DNA of 62,931 nt from Bacteroidales bacterium (GCA_014800845.1 JAAVFJ010000078.1:1-62931); one strand, 5' to 3'; counted from the first letter of the stretch, positions 37,399 through 46,973 are shown. A program made the numbers and translations. The notes: generated by a model not told the origin, from the letters alone.

Positions 37399-39543
37399 TT
37401 ACTTATTAAAAGGGGGAGGGGTGCCTGCATCCTCATCATCGGCAGCTTCCGGGTCGGACTGATTTTTGGGAGCGGATTCACCTCCATTCTTTTGTGTAAC
37501 GCTTTCAGAGGCTTCGGGGTTTTCGACGTTGGCGGAATCAGCGCTTTCCCCCTCGGTTATTTCGGTGACATCAGCCTCCTCGGCTTCGCGCTTACTCTTC
37601 TCAGCGAGCATCTTGTAGTGTGCCTGCACCAGCGGGTCCTCCTCGCGCGATTTCCAGGGGCGGGGTCCGAGCACAGCCTTCACGTCGTCGTGGTAGATAA
37701 CCTCGCGCTCCAGCAGCATGTCGCGGATTTCATTGTGCTCCTTGGCATACTTGCGCAGAATCTCTTTGGCGCGCTCATACTGTTCGTCGATGATTCGCTG
37801 CACCTCCTCGTCGATTATCTTGGCAGTAGCGTCGCCGTAGGGGCGTGCGTAGCCGTAGGTCTGCCCGGTGGAGTCATAGTAGTTGAGGTTCTTCAGACGG
37901 GGACTGCCGCCGTAATACATCACCACGCTCAGGGCTATCTTGGTGGCGCGCTCCAGGTCATTGAAAGCACCGGTGCCCACCTCGCCGAGGAAAATCTCTT
38001 CGGCAGCACGTCCGGCTTCGAGGCTACAAATCTGGTCGAGCAGCGACTGCAGGGGGGTGTATTTGCGGTCTTCAGGGGCATACATAGCGTAGCCGCCGGC
38101 GCGTCCGCGGGGCACGATAGTAACCTTTACGAGCGGGTTGCCATATTTGATGAGCCAGGAGACAGTGGCGTGGCCGGCTTCGTGCGTGGCTATGGCTTCG
38201 CGTTCCGACTGAGTGTAGACCACAGATTTCTTCTCCAGACCACCGACAATTCGGTCTATGGCCTTGCGGAAGTCGTCCATGTCCACATCGTGCTTGTTAT
38301 TGCGTGCCGCTATGAGAGCAGCTTCGTTGCATACGTTTGCCAGGTCAGCGCCGGAGAAGCCGGAGGTCTGTCGGGCTATCTGCTCTATGTCGAGAGTGGC
38401 GTTGACCTTGATGTTGCGCAGGTGTACGTTCAGAATCTCCACACGGTCAGTGAGTTCGGGGAGGTCCACCATAATCTGACGGTCGAATCGGCCGGGGCGG
38501 AGGAGCGCTTTGTCGAGCATGTCCACGCGGTTGGTGGCAGCCAGAATGATTACGCCATTGTTGGAGCCGAAGCCGTCCATCTCCGTAAGCATCTGGTTGA
38601 GAGTGTTTTCGCGTTCATCGTTGGAGCCCATGCTGGGGTTCTTGCCACGCGCACGGCCCACGGCGTCAATCTCGTCGATAAACACTATGCAGGGGGCTTT
38701 CTCCTTGGCTTGCTTGAAGAGGTCGCGCACGCGGGCGGCGCCCACGCCTACGAACATTTCCACGAAGTCAGAGCCGCTCATGGAGAGGAAAGGCACGTTG
38801 GCCTCGCCTGCTACAGCCTTGGCCAGCAGGGTCTTACCTGTTCCCGGAGGGCCTACGAGCAGTGCGCCGCGGGGAATCTTGGCACCCAGCTCGGTGTAGC
38901 GGTCGGGGTTCTTGAGGAATTCCACAATCTCCTCGATTTCCACCTTGGCTTCAGCCAGACCGGCCACATCCTTAAAGGTTACGTTGGCACCGTTGTTCTT
39001 GTCAAACACCTTGGCGCGGCTTTTGCCTACGCTGAATATGCCACCCTGGCCGCCGGGGCCGCTCATGCGGCGCGAGAGGAAGACCATCATGACGATGAAG
39101 AGGATGATGGGACCGAAGTACCAGAAGAGTTTCATGAGGTCGGAGCCGTTCACGAATTCGTAGGGCACTGGTTCCAGTCCCTTGGAGCTACGGGCGGCGT
39201 TGATGGCTGTGAGGCGTTCGTCGAAGCGTTCGGCGCTTACGGCCTGTGCTTTGATTTCGCCTTCGGAGTGGACGGCTTGGTTGCCGGCCATGTTGTTGAA
39301 TTTCAGGCCCTCTTGATTGAGCACACCGACAGCCATGGCATCTTCGCGGTTGATCCGGATTTTTTCCACGTAGCCGTTTTCGGTCTGATCGAAAAACTCA
39401 TCGATAGGCACCTCTTTGACTGTGGTGTTGTCCTGAAACTGATAGAGCACCACCAGGGAGAGGATGATGAGCAGGTACATCCAATACATGTTGAGCATCG
39501 GACGCTTTCCGGGAGACTTCATTCCTTTAGGTAACAAGGCCAT
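37399..39543 (-). CDS. ftsH: ATP-dependent zinc metalloprotease FtsH
   Basis: A 714-residue inner-membrane AAA+ protease. Two membrane helices (about 21-36 and 140-157) flank a periplasmic domain. The AAA module has Walker A GPPGTGKT (231-238), Walker B IVFIDEID (287-294) and the second region of homology (ATNRVDMLD). The protease zinc site is HEAGH (454-458). The C-terminus is a long acidic disordered tail. It degrades membrane and short-lived regulatory proteins. Gene order rsfS-ftsH is common in this phylum. Confidence 0.97.
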   Translation of the reverse strand: MALLPKGMKSPGKRPMLNMYWMYLLIILSLVVLYQFQDNTTVKEVPIDEFFDQTENGYVEKIRINREDAMAVGVLNQEGLKFNNMAGNQAVHSEGEIKAQAVSAERFDERLTAINAARSSKGLEPVPYEFVNGSDLMKLFWYFGPIILFIVMMVFLSRRMSGPGGQGGIFSVGKSRAKVFDKNNGANVTFKDVAGLAEAKVEIEEIVEFLKNPDRYTELGAKIPRGALLVGPPGTGKTLLAKAVAGEANVPFLSMSGSDFVEMFVGVGAARVRDLFKQAKEKAPCIVFIDEIDAVGRARGKNPSMGSNDERENTLNQMLTEMDGFGSNNGVIILAATNRVDMLDKALLRPGRFDRQIMVDLPELTDRVEILNVHLRNIKVNATLDIEQIARQTSGFSGADLANVCNEAALIAARNNKHDVDMDDFRKAIDRIVGGLEKKSVVYTQSEREAIATHEAGHATVSWLIKYGNPLVKVTIVPRGRAGGYAMYAPEDRKYTPLQSLLDQICSLEAGRAAEEIFLGEVGTGAFNDLERATKIALSVVMYYGGSPRLKNLNYYDSTGQTYGYARPYGDATAKIIDEEVQRIIDEQYERAKEILRKYAKEHNEIRDMLLEREVIYHDDVKAVLGPRPWKSREEDPLVQAHYKMLAEKSKREAEEADVTEITEGESADSANVENPEASESVTQKNGGESAPKNQSDPEAADDEDAGTPPPFNK

Positions 39544-39575
39544 AATATTTAAGTGTTAAGAGAGTCGTGTTTGAG

Positions 39576-39941
39576 TTAATCGAGGTCGGGGATTCGAGTG
39601 AAATCGCCGTCGGCCCAGAGCTGCTCGATGTCGTAGAAGTTGCGCGTTTCGGGCACGAAGATGTGCACCATGATGAAGCCGTAGTCAAGCACAATCCAAG
39701 TGGCGTTGGAGTATCCGGTGTAGTTCACCGGTTTGATGCCGGTCTGCTCGAGCAGGGTTTCGCGCACAGAGTCGGCTATAGCAGCCACCTGCGTAGGGGT
39801 ATTGCCTTGAGTGACAATGAAATACTGGGCGTTGCTGACATCAAGCCTCGTGAGGTCAATCACTACGGTATCCTTGCCCTTGCGGTCCTGGATAGCTTCG
39901 ACTATGGTGTTGATTACTTTTTGGTCAGTAGAGATGTTCAT
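39576..39941 (-). CDS. rsfS: ribosome silencing factor
   Basis: A 121-residue RsfS/YbeB protein that binds L14 and blocks subunit joining during starvation. Core blocks are KGKDTVVIDLTRLDVSNAQYFIV (VVIDLTRLDVSNAQYFIV) and GYSNATWIVLDYGFIMVHIF. The usual signature WxxxDYGxxxVHxF is intact (here W-IVLDYGFIMVHIF). It is the first gene of the operon ending in DUF4954. I could not find a convincing promoter in the 140 bp upstream. Confidence 0.95.
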   Translation of the reverse strand: MNISTDQKVINTIVEAIQDRKGKDTVVIDLTRLDVSNAQYFIVTQGNTPTQVAAIADSVRETLLEQTGIKPVNYTGYSNATWIVLDYGFIMVHIFVPETRNFYDIEQLWADGDFTRIPDLD

Positions 39942-40008
39942 GACTGTATAACGTAAATGTCAGTTAAAGGTTTTCTGACAGCGTGCCATTTTGGGTATTT
40001 AACGATAA

Positions 40009-40060
40009 AAGAAGACCATCTCTGTGCCCGTGAAGCACAAAAGAGCCGGTCTTCTCTTAT
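40009..40060 (-). terminator. structured terminator after DUF3127 gene
   Basis: GAAGACC (40011-40017) pairs with GGTCTTC (40048-40054); between them TGTGC/GCACA forms an inner stem. T-runs lie on both sides (TTATTTTTAG on plus; TTTTATCG on minus), so it may work in both directions. Confidence 0.65.
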
Positions 40061-40081
40061 TTTTAGACTCGGGAGGAGTAA

Positions 40082-40471
40082 TCAGAAGGGGAGGTCATCC
40101 TGCGCGTTCTCGGGGGCTGTGAATGTGGGAGCCTGAGGAGCGGGGGCTGCGAAGGGATCGGCTGCGGGAGCCTGGGGAGCGGGACCCTGAGGGGCGGCAA
40201 CTGCACCCTTTTCGGCCTTCCAGCCGTGTATGTCGGTGTACCAGCGGCCATTAAATTCGCGGCTTTCGATGTCAAATGACACGGTTACCTCGTCGCCTAT
40301 CTCCAGATTGTACTGGTCAGCGCGCTCGCCGAAGAAGTCGAACTTCACTTTGCGGGGGTAAGTGTCGTGTGTTTCAAGCACATATTCCTGTTTTTTCCAG
40401 GGACGGCCGGTAGCTTTTGCCACACCTTCGGCGAGGGGAAGCTTGAATATGATTTTGCCGGATACTTCCAT
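40082..40471 (-). CDS. DUF3127 protein with SSB-like C-terminal tip
   Basis: A 129-residue protein. Residues 1-90 match DUF3127, a small beta-rich domain (ISGKI-like start VSGKIIFKLPLAEG, then KKQEYVLETHDTYPRKVKFDFF and GDEVTVSFDIESREFNGRWYTDI). A Pro, Ala and Gln-rich linker (92-122) leads to the acidic end DDLPF. That layout, an OB-like domain, flexible linker and DDxPF tip, mirrors single-stranded-DNA-binding protein, whose tip recruits repair and primase proteins. It lies next to dnaG on the same strand but has its own promoter. DNA binding is inference. Confidence 0.8.
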   Translation of the reverse strand: MEVSGKIIFKLPLAEGVAKATGRPWKKQEYVLETHDTYPRKVKFDFFGERADQYNLEIGDEVTVSFDIESREFNGRWYTDIHGWKAEKGAVAAPQGPAPQAPAADPFAAPAPQAPTFTAPENAQDDLPF

Positions 40472-40569
40472 TTGTCAGATGATTTTTTGAGGGTTTTTAA
40501 ACTTATGATGGAAGCCCGGCTCGGCGGTGGAGAGGGGGAGTGCCTTGAGGGCTTCGCGGAAATATTGTG

Positions 40570-40600
40570 CGAAGTTAACAATAAATTTTCAGTCGGGCAA
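40570..40600 (-). promoter_or_regulatory. promoter for DUF3127 gene
   Basis: Minus-strand TTG (40600-40598), 20 bp, TAACTTCG (40577-40570); the -7 box has one mismatch. The leader to the ATG is about 90 nt. Confidence 0.45.
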
Positions 40601-40634
40601 GTGGTGCCGCAATTTTTTCTGCTGACGGGGGAGA

Positions 40635-42830
40635 TTATCTGCGGGGCTCGATGATACGCTCGCCCAAAGTCTTTGCTACTTCGCTGCGGATGGCGTCGGT
40701 GGTTTGAATCTCCCGGAGAATTTCTGTAAGGCGGGGAGTGTCGCCGGCGGCTACGGCGTTTTTCAGCTCCAGCTCCAGCTCTTTGCGGCGTGAGTACATG
40801 AGGGCGTCTTTCCATTCGTTGATGGCACGCGGGAGCAGGTCCTTCAGGCGCTCCTGTTCGCTCTCGATGTGCATGTTCTTGGAGTGGTATTTGCTGAGCT
40901 GATAGCGCGGGGTGATGGTGGCAAGGACAAAGCGGCGCACCTCGTTGTCGGCCGTGGAGCCCAGCTCGCTCCCAATCCATTGAGCGCCATAATTGTTGCA
41001 AGCCTCCTCGTAGCGTTTGGCCTCAAGCTCTTTCTGCTTAGCCTCCTCGGTGGCTACCTTGCTCATTGCCACTCCTGTATCCAGCAGACTCTGAAGCCAT
41101 GCTTTATGCTCCTCAGCTATCTGTGAGGCTACCTGCTGCATGTGGACGCTTTGCTGCTGCTCGAAGTCCGGAATCATCGAGAGAATCAGCTCCATCAGCC
41201 GCTTGAAGAAGGGGGAGCGGAACTGCATCTCGTCGAGGGTCATCTCCTCTTGCACATATTGCGCCACATTGATTTGGCGAACCACGTTGCCCTCGTCGTC
41301 TACGGCGTTGCAGAAGAAGGTCATGCCGTATTTCACCACATATTCCATCACCGTTTTCTCCACCTTGTCTATCAGTGAAGAGCTTGAAGTGTTACTTTGA
41401 ATAGGCGTTGCAACGGTCTGATTAGCAGGGGGAGTGGTAGTAGTTTGTATTGGCTGTGCGGTGCTTGGGGAATTCTGGGGGTATTCGGCGTCTATGCGTG
41501 CTTGCAGACGGCGCTTACGCTGCATGTCAATCACCTCGCCGCGGGCTTTTGCCACCTCGGAGGTGAGCACGGCTTCGGAAATGTTTGTCAGCAGGCTGCA
41601 GCGCTGGATGTAGACGGTGCGCTGAATCAGGTCGGAGACGAGTGCTATGGACTTCACCATGGTGCGGAGCGTGTCGGTGCGAGCGGCCATGTTGTCGGAG
41701 TCAATGCCCAGCACACGCGCCTGGAAGGAGATGAAATCCTGCTCATTCTCTTCCACATACTTGCGGAACTCCTCGGGAGTGTGTTTGCGGGAGAAGGAGT
41801 CGGGGTCGTCGCCGTCGGGGAGCAGGAGTAGTGTGACGTCGAGCTTCTGCGCGAGGAGTATGTCGATGGCTCTGAGCGAAGCGTGTATGCCTGCGCTGTC
41901 ACCGTCGTAGATGACTGTCACCTTTTCAGCAAAGCGGTGAATCAGAGCAGCTTGCCCATCGGTCAGTGAAGTACCGCTTGAAGCCACCACATTCTCCATG
42001 CCGCTCTGCCACATCCCTATCACATCCATGTATCCCTCCACCAGGAAGCAGTGCTTGGAGCGGGTCATGGCGTTTCGGGCCTGATAGATGCCGTAGAGCT
42101 CGTTGCTCTTGCGATAAATGTCTGATTCAGGGGAGTTTATGTACTTGGCTGGTTCCCCCTTGATGCCGCGACCGCCGAAGGCTATCACCTTGCCGGCAGA
42201 GTTAATCATAGGATAGATCACGCGCCCGCGGAAGCGGTCGTAGGGGCGATTGCCGTTGCTGCTCAGGCCACACAGACCCACGTCTATAAGCGTCTGAATC
42301 TCAAAGCCTTGGCGAGCAGCTGCATCATACAGGTCCGTGGGCTTGTCGAGAGCGTAACCGAGCTTGAATTTGTCAATAGCCTGCTTCGTGATTCCGCGCT
42401 GATAGAAGTATTCGAGGCCTATGTTTCGCCCCTCCTCCGTAGCGTTCATATTCTCGATGAAGCGGCGCATGCTCCACTCGTTGATGGTGAGCATGGACTC
42501 GCGTCGGCTCTGCTCGGCACGCTCCTCGTCGGATAGTTCGCGTTCCTCCACCTTAATGCCATACTTGTCGGCCAGGCGCAACAGCGCGTCGTGGTAGTTG
42601 ATTCCCTCCTTCTCCATCAGGAAATTGACGGGGCTGCCCCCCTTGCCGCAGGAGAAACAGTGGCAGATGCCGCGGGAGGGGGAGACGGAGAAGGACGGGG
42701 TGCGCTCATTATGAAAGGGGCAAAGCCCCACATAGTTGGCACCTCGCCTGGTCAGGCTGACATAGTCGCTTACCACCTCGACTATATCCGCCGCATCGAT
42801 AATGCGCTTTACGGTGGCTTTATCAATCAT
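40635..42830 (-). CDS. dnaG: DNA primase
   Basis: A 731-residue primase. The zinc-binding domain has Cys37, His40, Cys58 and Cys61 (LCPFHNERTPSFSV, CHCFSCGKGG). The RNA-polymerase domain follows with YPMINSAGKVIAFGGR and the Toprim motif FLVEGYMD, then VVASSGTSLT and IYDGDSAG. A Gln, Thr and Pro-rich linker (about 440-475) leads to the C-terminal helicase-binding region. Its ATG overlaps the end of dapA by 8 bases. Confidence 0.97.
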   Translation of the reverse strand: MIDKATVKRIIDAADIVEVVSDYVSLTRRGANYVGLCPFHNERTPSFSVSPSRGICHCFSCGKGGSPVNFLMEKEGINYHDALLRLADKYGIKVEERELSDEERAEQSRRESMLTINEWSMRRFIENMNATEEGRNIGLEYFYQRGITKQAIDKFKLGYALDKPTDLYDAAARQGFEIQTLIDVGLCGLSSNGNRPYDRFRGRVIYPMINSAGKVIAFGGRGIKGEPAKYINSPESDIYRKSNELYGIYQARNAMTRSKHCFLVEGYMDVIGMWQSGMENVVASSGTSLTDGQAALIHRFAEKVTVIYDGDSAGIHASLRAIDILLAQKLDVTLLLLPDGDDPDSFSRKHTPEEFRKYVEENEQDFISFQARVLGIDSDNMAARTDTLRTMVKSIALVSDLIQRTVYIQRCSLLTNISEAVLTSEVAKARGEVIDMQRKRRLQARIDAEYPQNSPSTAQPIQTTTTPPANQTVATPIQSNTSSSSLIDKVEKTVMEYVVKYGMTFFCNAVDDEGNVVRQINVAQYVQEEMTLDEMQFRSPFFKRLMELILSMIPDFEQQQSVHMQQVASQIAEEHKAWLQSLLDTGVAMSKVATEEAKQKELEAKRYEEACNNYGAQWIGSELGSTADNEVRRFVLATITPRYQLSKYHSKNMHIESEQERLKDLLPRAINEWKDALMYSRRKELELELKNAVAAGDTPRLTEILREIQTTDAIRSEVAKTLGERIIEPRR

Positions 42831-43713
42831 CGGGGAGTAGATACATGGCGCGGTAAATCTTGTCGGCCAGTGTTGAAGTAATAGGTGTGAGAGGGAGTCT
42901 CAACTTATTGTGCATAAGGAATTTCGCTGCAAGCAGATACTTGATGCCAGCGGGGTTGCCGTCGGCAAAGAGGTATTCAAACATGCGTTCGAGCTTAGTC
43001 TGCACCTTGCGAGCGGCGGTGAAGTCACCGGCCAGGGCGGATGCCACGAGGCGTCCGTAAGTGCGGGGATAGGCATTGCCGATCACGGAGATAACGCCGT
43101 CGGCACCCATGCGAATCATAGCCATGGCGAGCGAGTCGTCGCCGCTCACGAGCTGGAAGTTTTCGGGCTTGTTGGCGAGAATCTCCTCCACCTGATTTAG
43201 GTTGCCTGAAGCCTCCTTTATGCCGAGGATGTTTTCGTGGGCACGGGCGAGCTTAAGGGTGGTCACAGCGCCGAGATTTACGCCGGTGCGCCCCGGCACG
43301 TTATAGAGGATAACCGGCACGGGAGAGGCGTCGGCTATGGCCATATAATGCTCATAGATACCCTGTTGCGAGGGTTTGTTGTAGAAGGGCACCACCGAGA
43401 GGATAGCGCTGAAAGGGGAGAGGTCAGTATGCTTGATTTCCTCGATCACCTCCTGAGTGCAATTGCCACCGAGGCCGAGCACGAGCGGCACACGGGCTGC
43501 CACGCGCTCCACAGCGAAGTCGCGCACCTGTTTTCTCTCATCGGGGGTCAGAGTGGCAGCTTCGCCGGTAGTGCCGAGCACCACGAAATAGTCGATGCCG
43601 GCGCTGATATGGAAATCTATAAGCTTACCAAGAGCCTCAAAGTCAATAGAATAATCATTATTAAAAGGTGTGACAAGAGCTATGCCCAGACCTTTAAGAG
43701 AAAATTTACTCAT
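42823..43713 (-). CDS. dapA: 4-hydroxy-tetrahydrodipicolinate synthase
   Basis: A 296-residue TIM-barrel enzyme that condenses pyruvate with aspartate semialdehyde in lysine and diaminopimelate synthesis. The Schiff-base lysine is Lys166 (LGIKEASG), the catalytic tyrosine Tyr137 (LYNVPGRTGVNL), and LGTTGEAATL the substrate loop. It is the first gene of a dapA-dnaG pair with a consensus promoter. Confidence 0.97.
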   Translation of the reverse strand: MSKFSLKGLGIALVTPFNNDYSIDFEALGKLIDFHISAGIDYFVVLGTTGEAATLTPDERKQVRDFAVERVAARVPLVLGLGGNCTQEVIEEIKHTDLSPFSAILSVVPFYNKPSQQGIYEHYMAIADASPVPVILYNVPGRTGVNLGAVTTLKLARAHENILGIKEASGNLNQVEEILANKPENFQLVSGDDSLAMAMIRMGADGVISVIGNAYPRTYGRLVASALAGDFTAARKVQTKLERMFEYLFADGNPAGIKYLLAAKFLMHNKLRLPLTPITSTLADKIYRAMYLLPDD

Positions 43714-43738
43714 GGGTGTGTTGGTGTTTTTGCAAGGA

Positions 43739-43770
43739 CAAAGTTAGTAAAACTTCCTTGAACCTCCAAA
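43739..43770 (-). promoter_or_regulatory. promoter of dapA-dnaG
   Basis: Minus-strand TTTG (43770-43767), 20 bp, TAACTTTG (43746-43739): full consensus, 25 bp before the ATG. Confidence 0.8.
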
Positions 43771-43821
43771 TTCCGAGCGCCACAATAGCGGGACTGCCTC
43801 TAAATTTTTTAACGAAAAATG

Positions 43822-43851
43822 TTGATAATTGCAGAATTATCACTACATTTG
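43822..43851 (+). promoter_or_regulatory. promoter of the RSH-glycosyltransferase operon
   Basis: TTG at 43822-43824, 19 bp, TACATTTG at 43844-43851. The leader to the ATG at 43979 is about 120 nt. Confidence 0.75.
43823..43842 (+). promoter_or_regulatory. palindromic operator candidate inside the RSH promoter
   Basis: TGATAATT (43823-43830) and AATTATCA (43835-43842) are perfect 8-bp arms with a GCAG spacer. They fill the space between the -33 and -7 boxes, where a bound regulator would block RNA polymerase. Confidence 0.5.
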
Positions 43852-43978
43852 CAAAACCTGCGAGTAGGCCCCGTGAGCGGTCATCTCATTTGGCAATCAG
43901 TCACCCCCTCATACCGGCGATTCCCGGCCCCCGTTGCTTGCAAAACATCGGCGTGGAGTTGCTAAAAAAAGTTTGGCT

Positions 43979-45853
43979 ATGGAAGAAAAATATGTCCCCT
44001 TGGTAGATACCCGTGCGGAGGAAGTGTTTGACGCGCTCTCTTCGCGATTTGATGAGGCAGAGATGCGCCGTGTGCGCAGCGCCTACGAGTTTGCGCGCAT
44101 GGCTCACAGCAAGCAGCGCCGCAAGACGGGGGAACCCTATATAGTCCACCCCATAGCCGTGGCGCGCATAGCCGGTGTGGAGCTCGGGCTGGACGCCAAC
44201 GTTGTGATAGCGGCCTTTCTGCACGATGTGGTGGAGGACACCCCCTACACCCTTGAGGACATACGCGAGCGCTTCGGCGACGATGTGGCTTCGCTCGTGC
44301 GCGTGGTGACCAAGCCCAACAAGGACAAGTATGAGATGAGCAAGCAGCTTGACAACTTCAAGCAGATGCTCAACGCCATGCAGGGGGACATACGCGGCAT
44401 ACTCATAAAGCTGGCTGACCGCCTCCACAACATGCGCACCCTGCAGTCCATGCGCACCGACAAGCAGATGAAGATAGCCGGTGAGACCGACTATTTCTAC
44501 GCCCCGCTGGCCAACCGCCTGGGCTACTATGAGGTAAAGACGGAGCTGGAAAACCTCAGCTTCCGTTACCGCTGCCCCCATGAGTATGAGGCCTTTATGC
44601 GCTTGCTGAAGAATGACGCCAGAATCATGAAGCGCCGCATGGACGAATTCGTGGCTAAGGTAGAGGAGGTGCTCCGCAATGGTGGCGTCAAGGCGCGCGT
44701 GCTCGTGGTGCAGCGTGAGCCATACAGCCTTTGGCGCAAGATGAAAAAGCATGGGGTGGACTTTCATCACCTCAAGAACAAGCATTTCACCGAGATAATA
44801 TTTGAGGACACGGAGGTAGACAAGGAGAAGGCCGAGGTGCTGCGCATCTACTCGCTGCTCACCGATGTGTTCCGCGAGAAGCCGGGTGGCATCTCCAACT
44901 ATATCGACTCCCCGAAGGAGAACGGCTACCGCTCGTTCCACGTAAAGCTGCTCAGCGACGCCGGCGTGTGGGAGGAGGTGCACATCAGCAGCGAACGCAT
45001 GGCCCGCGCCTCGCAATACGGCTTCCTGGGGGCCGGCGAGGAGAGCTACGGTGTGCACAAGTGGCTTGAGAAATTCCGCTCCAACCTCAACGACATTTCC
45101 CACTCCAACCCCGGCGCCGACTTCATAGAGAATGTGGTGACGTCGTTCTATAACGATGACATAATGGTCTTCACGCCCAATGGCAAACCCGTAATCCTGC
45201 CGCAGCGCGCCAAGGCCCTGGACTTCGCCTTTGAAATCCACAGCAAGATAGGCCAGTTTGCCAAGTATGCCCGCGTCAATGGTCAGCTCGTGTCGCTCAT
45301 GACGGAGCTGAAGCGTGGCGACGTGGTGGAGATTTTCACCGATGAACAGGCGCTCCCTAAGGCTGAATGGGCCGAAAAGGTGGTCACTTACAAGGCTAAG
45401 CGCTGGCTGCGCAACTATGTGGCCCGTCTGCCAAAAGTGCGCTACGACCGCTGCCCGCAGTGCAACCCCATACCGGGCGAGGAGGTGATAGGCTTCATGG
45501 GTCCCTACAACCAAATCTCCATACACAAGCGCGACTGCCCAGTGGCCATACGCACCGCCTCAAAGCTGGGGGACTCCATAGTGCCGGTGCAGTTCAGCGA
45601 AAACCCCGACATACTCTACCCCGTGAAGGTGCGCATACGCGGCGTGGACCGCTATCACATGCTCTCTGACCTGATTCAGACTATCACCGAGCGCATGAGG
45701 CTCTCCATAGCGAGCATCACAACCAGCACGGTCGATTATATCTTCGACATAACAATCTCATTCTCAGTGCACTCCTACGATGAGTTGCATGAAGTAATCA
45801 ACGAAATCTACTCCATAAAGGGGGTAGACGAGGTGCACCAGGTGCAACAATGA
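43979..45853 (+). CDS. RelA/SpoT-family (p)ppGpp enzyme, hydrolase intact, synthetase apparently degenerate
   Basis: From ATG 43979 the protein has 624 residues; a TTG at 43934 adds 15 residues but is less likely. Domains: HD hydrolase with VHPIAVARI (His57), FLHDVVEDT (His82, Asp83, Glu86, Asp87) and KLADRLHNMRTL (Asp147), all intact; synthetase-like region (about 235-345); TGS (about 385-450; MVFTPNGKP, LDFAFEIHSKIG); a Cys and His zinc region; and C-terminal ACT (about 545-624). In the synthetase region my alignment puts Asn267 at the catalytic Asp, Glu272 at the conserved Arg, and EVHISS for EVQIRT. A mainly degradative role is inferred. The glycosyltransferase gene overlaps its end (ATGA). 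Confidence 0.88.
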   Translation: MEEKYVPLVDTRAEEVFDALSSRFDEAEMRRVRSAYEFARMAHSKQRRKTGEPYIVHPIAVARIAGVELGLDANVVIAAFLHDVVEDTPYTLEDIRERFGDDVASLVRVVTKPNKDKYEMSKQLDNFKQMLNAMQGDIRGILIKLADRLHNMRTLQSMRTDKQMKIAGETDYFYAPLANRLGYYEVKTELENLSFRYRCPHEYEAFMRLLKNDARIMKRRMDEFVAKVEEVLRNGGVKARVLVVQREPYSLWRKMKKHGVDFHHLKNKHFTEIIFEDTEVDKEKAEVLRIYSLLTDVFREKPGGISNYIDSPKENGYRSFHVKLLSDAGVWEEVHISSERMARASQYGFLGAGEESYGVHKWLEKFRSNLNDISHSNPGADFIENVVTSFYNDDIMVFTPNGKPVILPQRAKALDFAFEIHSKIGQFAKYARVNGQLVSLMTELKRGDVVEIFTDEQALPKAEWAEKVVTYKAKRWLRNYVARLPKVRYDRCPQCNPIPGEEVIGFMGPYNQISIHKRDCPVAIRTASKLGDSIVPVQFSENPDILYPVKVRIRGVDRYHMLSDLIQTITERMRLSIASITTSTVDYIFDITISFSVHSYDELHEVINEIYSIKGVDEVHQVQQ

Positions 45854-46920
45854 AGATAGTTCTCGACAACATAATCTTCTCCCTGCAGACCTGTGGCGGC
45901 ATCTCAGGCATGTTCTCGCGTCTGGTCAGCGGCCTGCAGCGTGCCCCGGGCGTGGAGCTTTTCGCAATAGAACGAGACGATGCCACCCGCAATATTTTTC
46001 GCCAGCAGATAGACATTCCCGCTTCGCAGATAATCCGAGCCACCGGGCCGCTGCGTCTTGACCGCTACACCCCCGTCAGCCCCTCGCTGATACCCTTCGA
46101 CGAGCCATTCATTTTCCACTCCTCCTATTACAGATATTGCCGTCACCCAAAGGCCATAGGCGTCACCACGCTCCACGATTTCACCTACGAAGTGATGAGG
46201 CTCTACGGCTGGTTGCCTACCCTGGTCCACAGCCGACAGAAGAATCAGGCTCTCCGCCACTCGCGCGCCGTGGCCTGCGTGAGCCACGCCACTCTCAGTG
46301 ACTTCCGACGCCTGCTCCCCTCCACCCCAGGACAGATTGTAGAGGTGATCCCCAACGCACCGCTATGCACTCCGCGCCCTGAGGCTGCCCCCTCCACGCG
46401 CCGCAATAGGGATGTGCTCTTCGTGGGCGCCCGTGCCTATAACAAGAATTTCAGCCTGCTTGTAGATGCTCTGGTTGACACCGATTGGCGTCTCGTGCTC
46501 TGCTCCTCCACGCTTACTCCCGATGAGCTCTCCCGACTGGAGCGCAAGCTGCAACCCGGGCAGTGGGAGATTCACGTCTTCCCCGATGACGATGCCCTCT
46601 CGCGCATCTACAGCCGCTCACATTGCCTGGTCTATCCAAGTAGCTACGAGGGGTTTGGCATACCTATAATAGAGGCTCAGGAGCATGGCCTGCCCGTAGT
46701 GACCGGCCCCTGCCCCGCCTCCGTAGAGATAGGTGGGGGCGCAGCAATAGTAATGGACGACTACACTCCCGAGGCCCTGCGTACCGCCCTCCAGCGCCTG
46801 CGCGATCCCCAAGTCTGCACGACCCTGGCCGAGCAAGGACGCGCCAACGCCGCCCGCTACCGCTGGGACGAAATAGTAGCCGCCTACCTCCGCCTCTATT
46901 CTTCAGGGCTTAGGTCTTAG
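45850..46920 (+). CDS. GT4-type glycosyltransferase
   Basis: A 356-residue GT-B glycosyltransferase without signal peptide. The C-terminal nucleotide-sugar domain has DVLFVGARAYNKNFSLLVDAL and the family signature YPSSYEGFGIPIIEAQEHGLPVV, seen here as SSYEGFGIPIIEAQEHGLPV, with the paired glutamates. The N-terminal acceptor domain begins IVLDNIIFSLQTCGGISGMF. The sugar and acceptor are unknown. It is translationally coupled to the RSH gene by a 4-base overlap. Its last codons and stop fall in two tandem TTAGGTC units (46910-46923) bordering repeat element A, so the C-terminus may have been reshaped by that element. Confidence 0.88.
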   Translation: MKIVLDNIIFSLQTCGGISGMFSRLVSGLQRAPGVELFAIERDDATRNIFRQQIDIPASQIIRATGPLRLDRYTPVSPSLIPFDEPFIFHSSYYRYCRHPKAIGVTTLHDFTYEVMRLYGWLPTLVHSRQKNQALRHSRAVACVSHATLSDFRRLLPSTPGQIVEVIPNAPLCTPRPEAAPSTRRNRDVLFVGARAYNKNFSLLVDALVDTDWRLVLCSSTLTPDELSRLERKLQPGQWEIHVFPDDDALSRIYSRSHCLVYPSSYEGFGIPIIEAQEHGLPVVTGPCPASVEIGGGAAIVMDDYTPEALRTALQRLRDPQVCTTLAEQGRANAARYRWDEIVAAYLRLYSSGLRS

Positions 46921-46927
46921 GTCTAAG

Positions 46928-46973
46928 AGCAAAAGCATGGAGAGGAGGATTCCATCCGCCGGCCACCTACGCC
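46928..46973 (-). repeat. R module copy 1 (outer left end of element A)
   Basis: A divergent copy of the 47-bp R module, containing GGAGAGGAGGATTCCATCC and the imperfect dyad GGAGGAT/ATCCGCC. It is in inverted orientation relative to copies 2-4. Confidence 0.8.

Noticed and set aside
37246-39534. A plus-strand open frame of more than 750 codons opposite ftsH.
   Set aside because: It is antisense to a complete, well-recognised FtsH, its product is low-complexity, and such frames arise from codon bias on the opposite strand. The same applies to long frames opposite the RSH gene (43901-45526), rluD (51077-52096), the antiporter (55837-57144) and dnaG.
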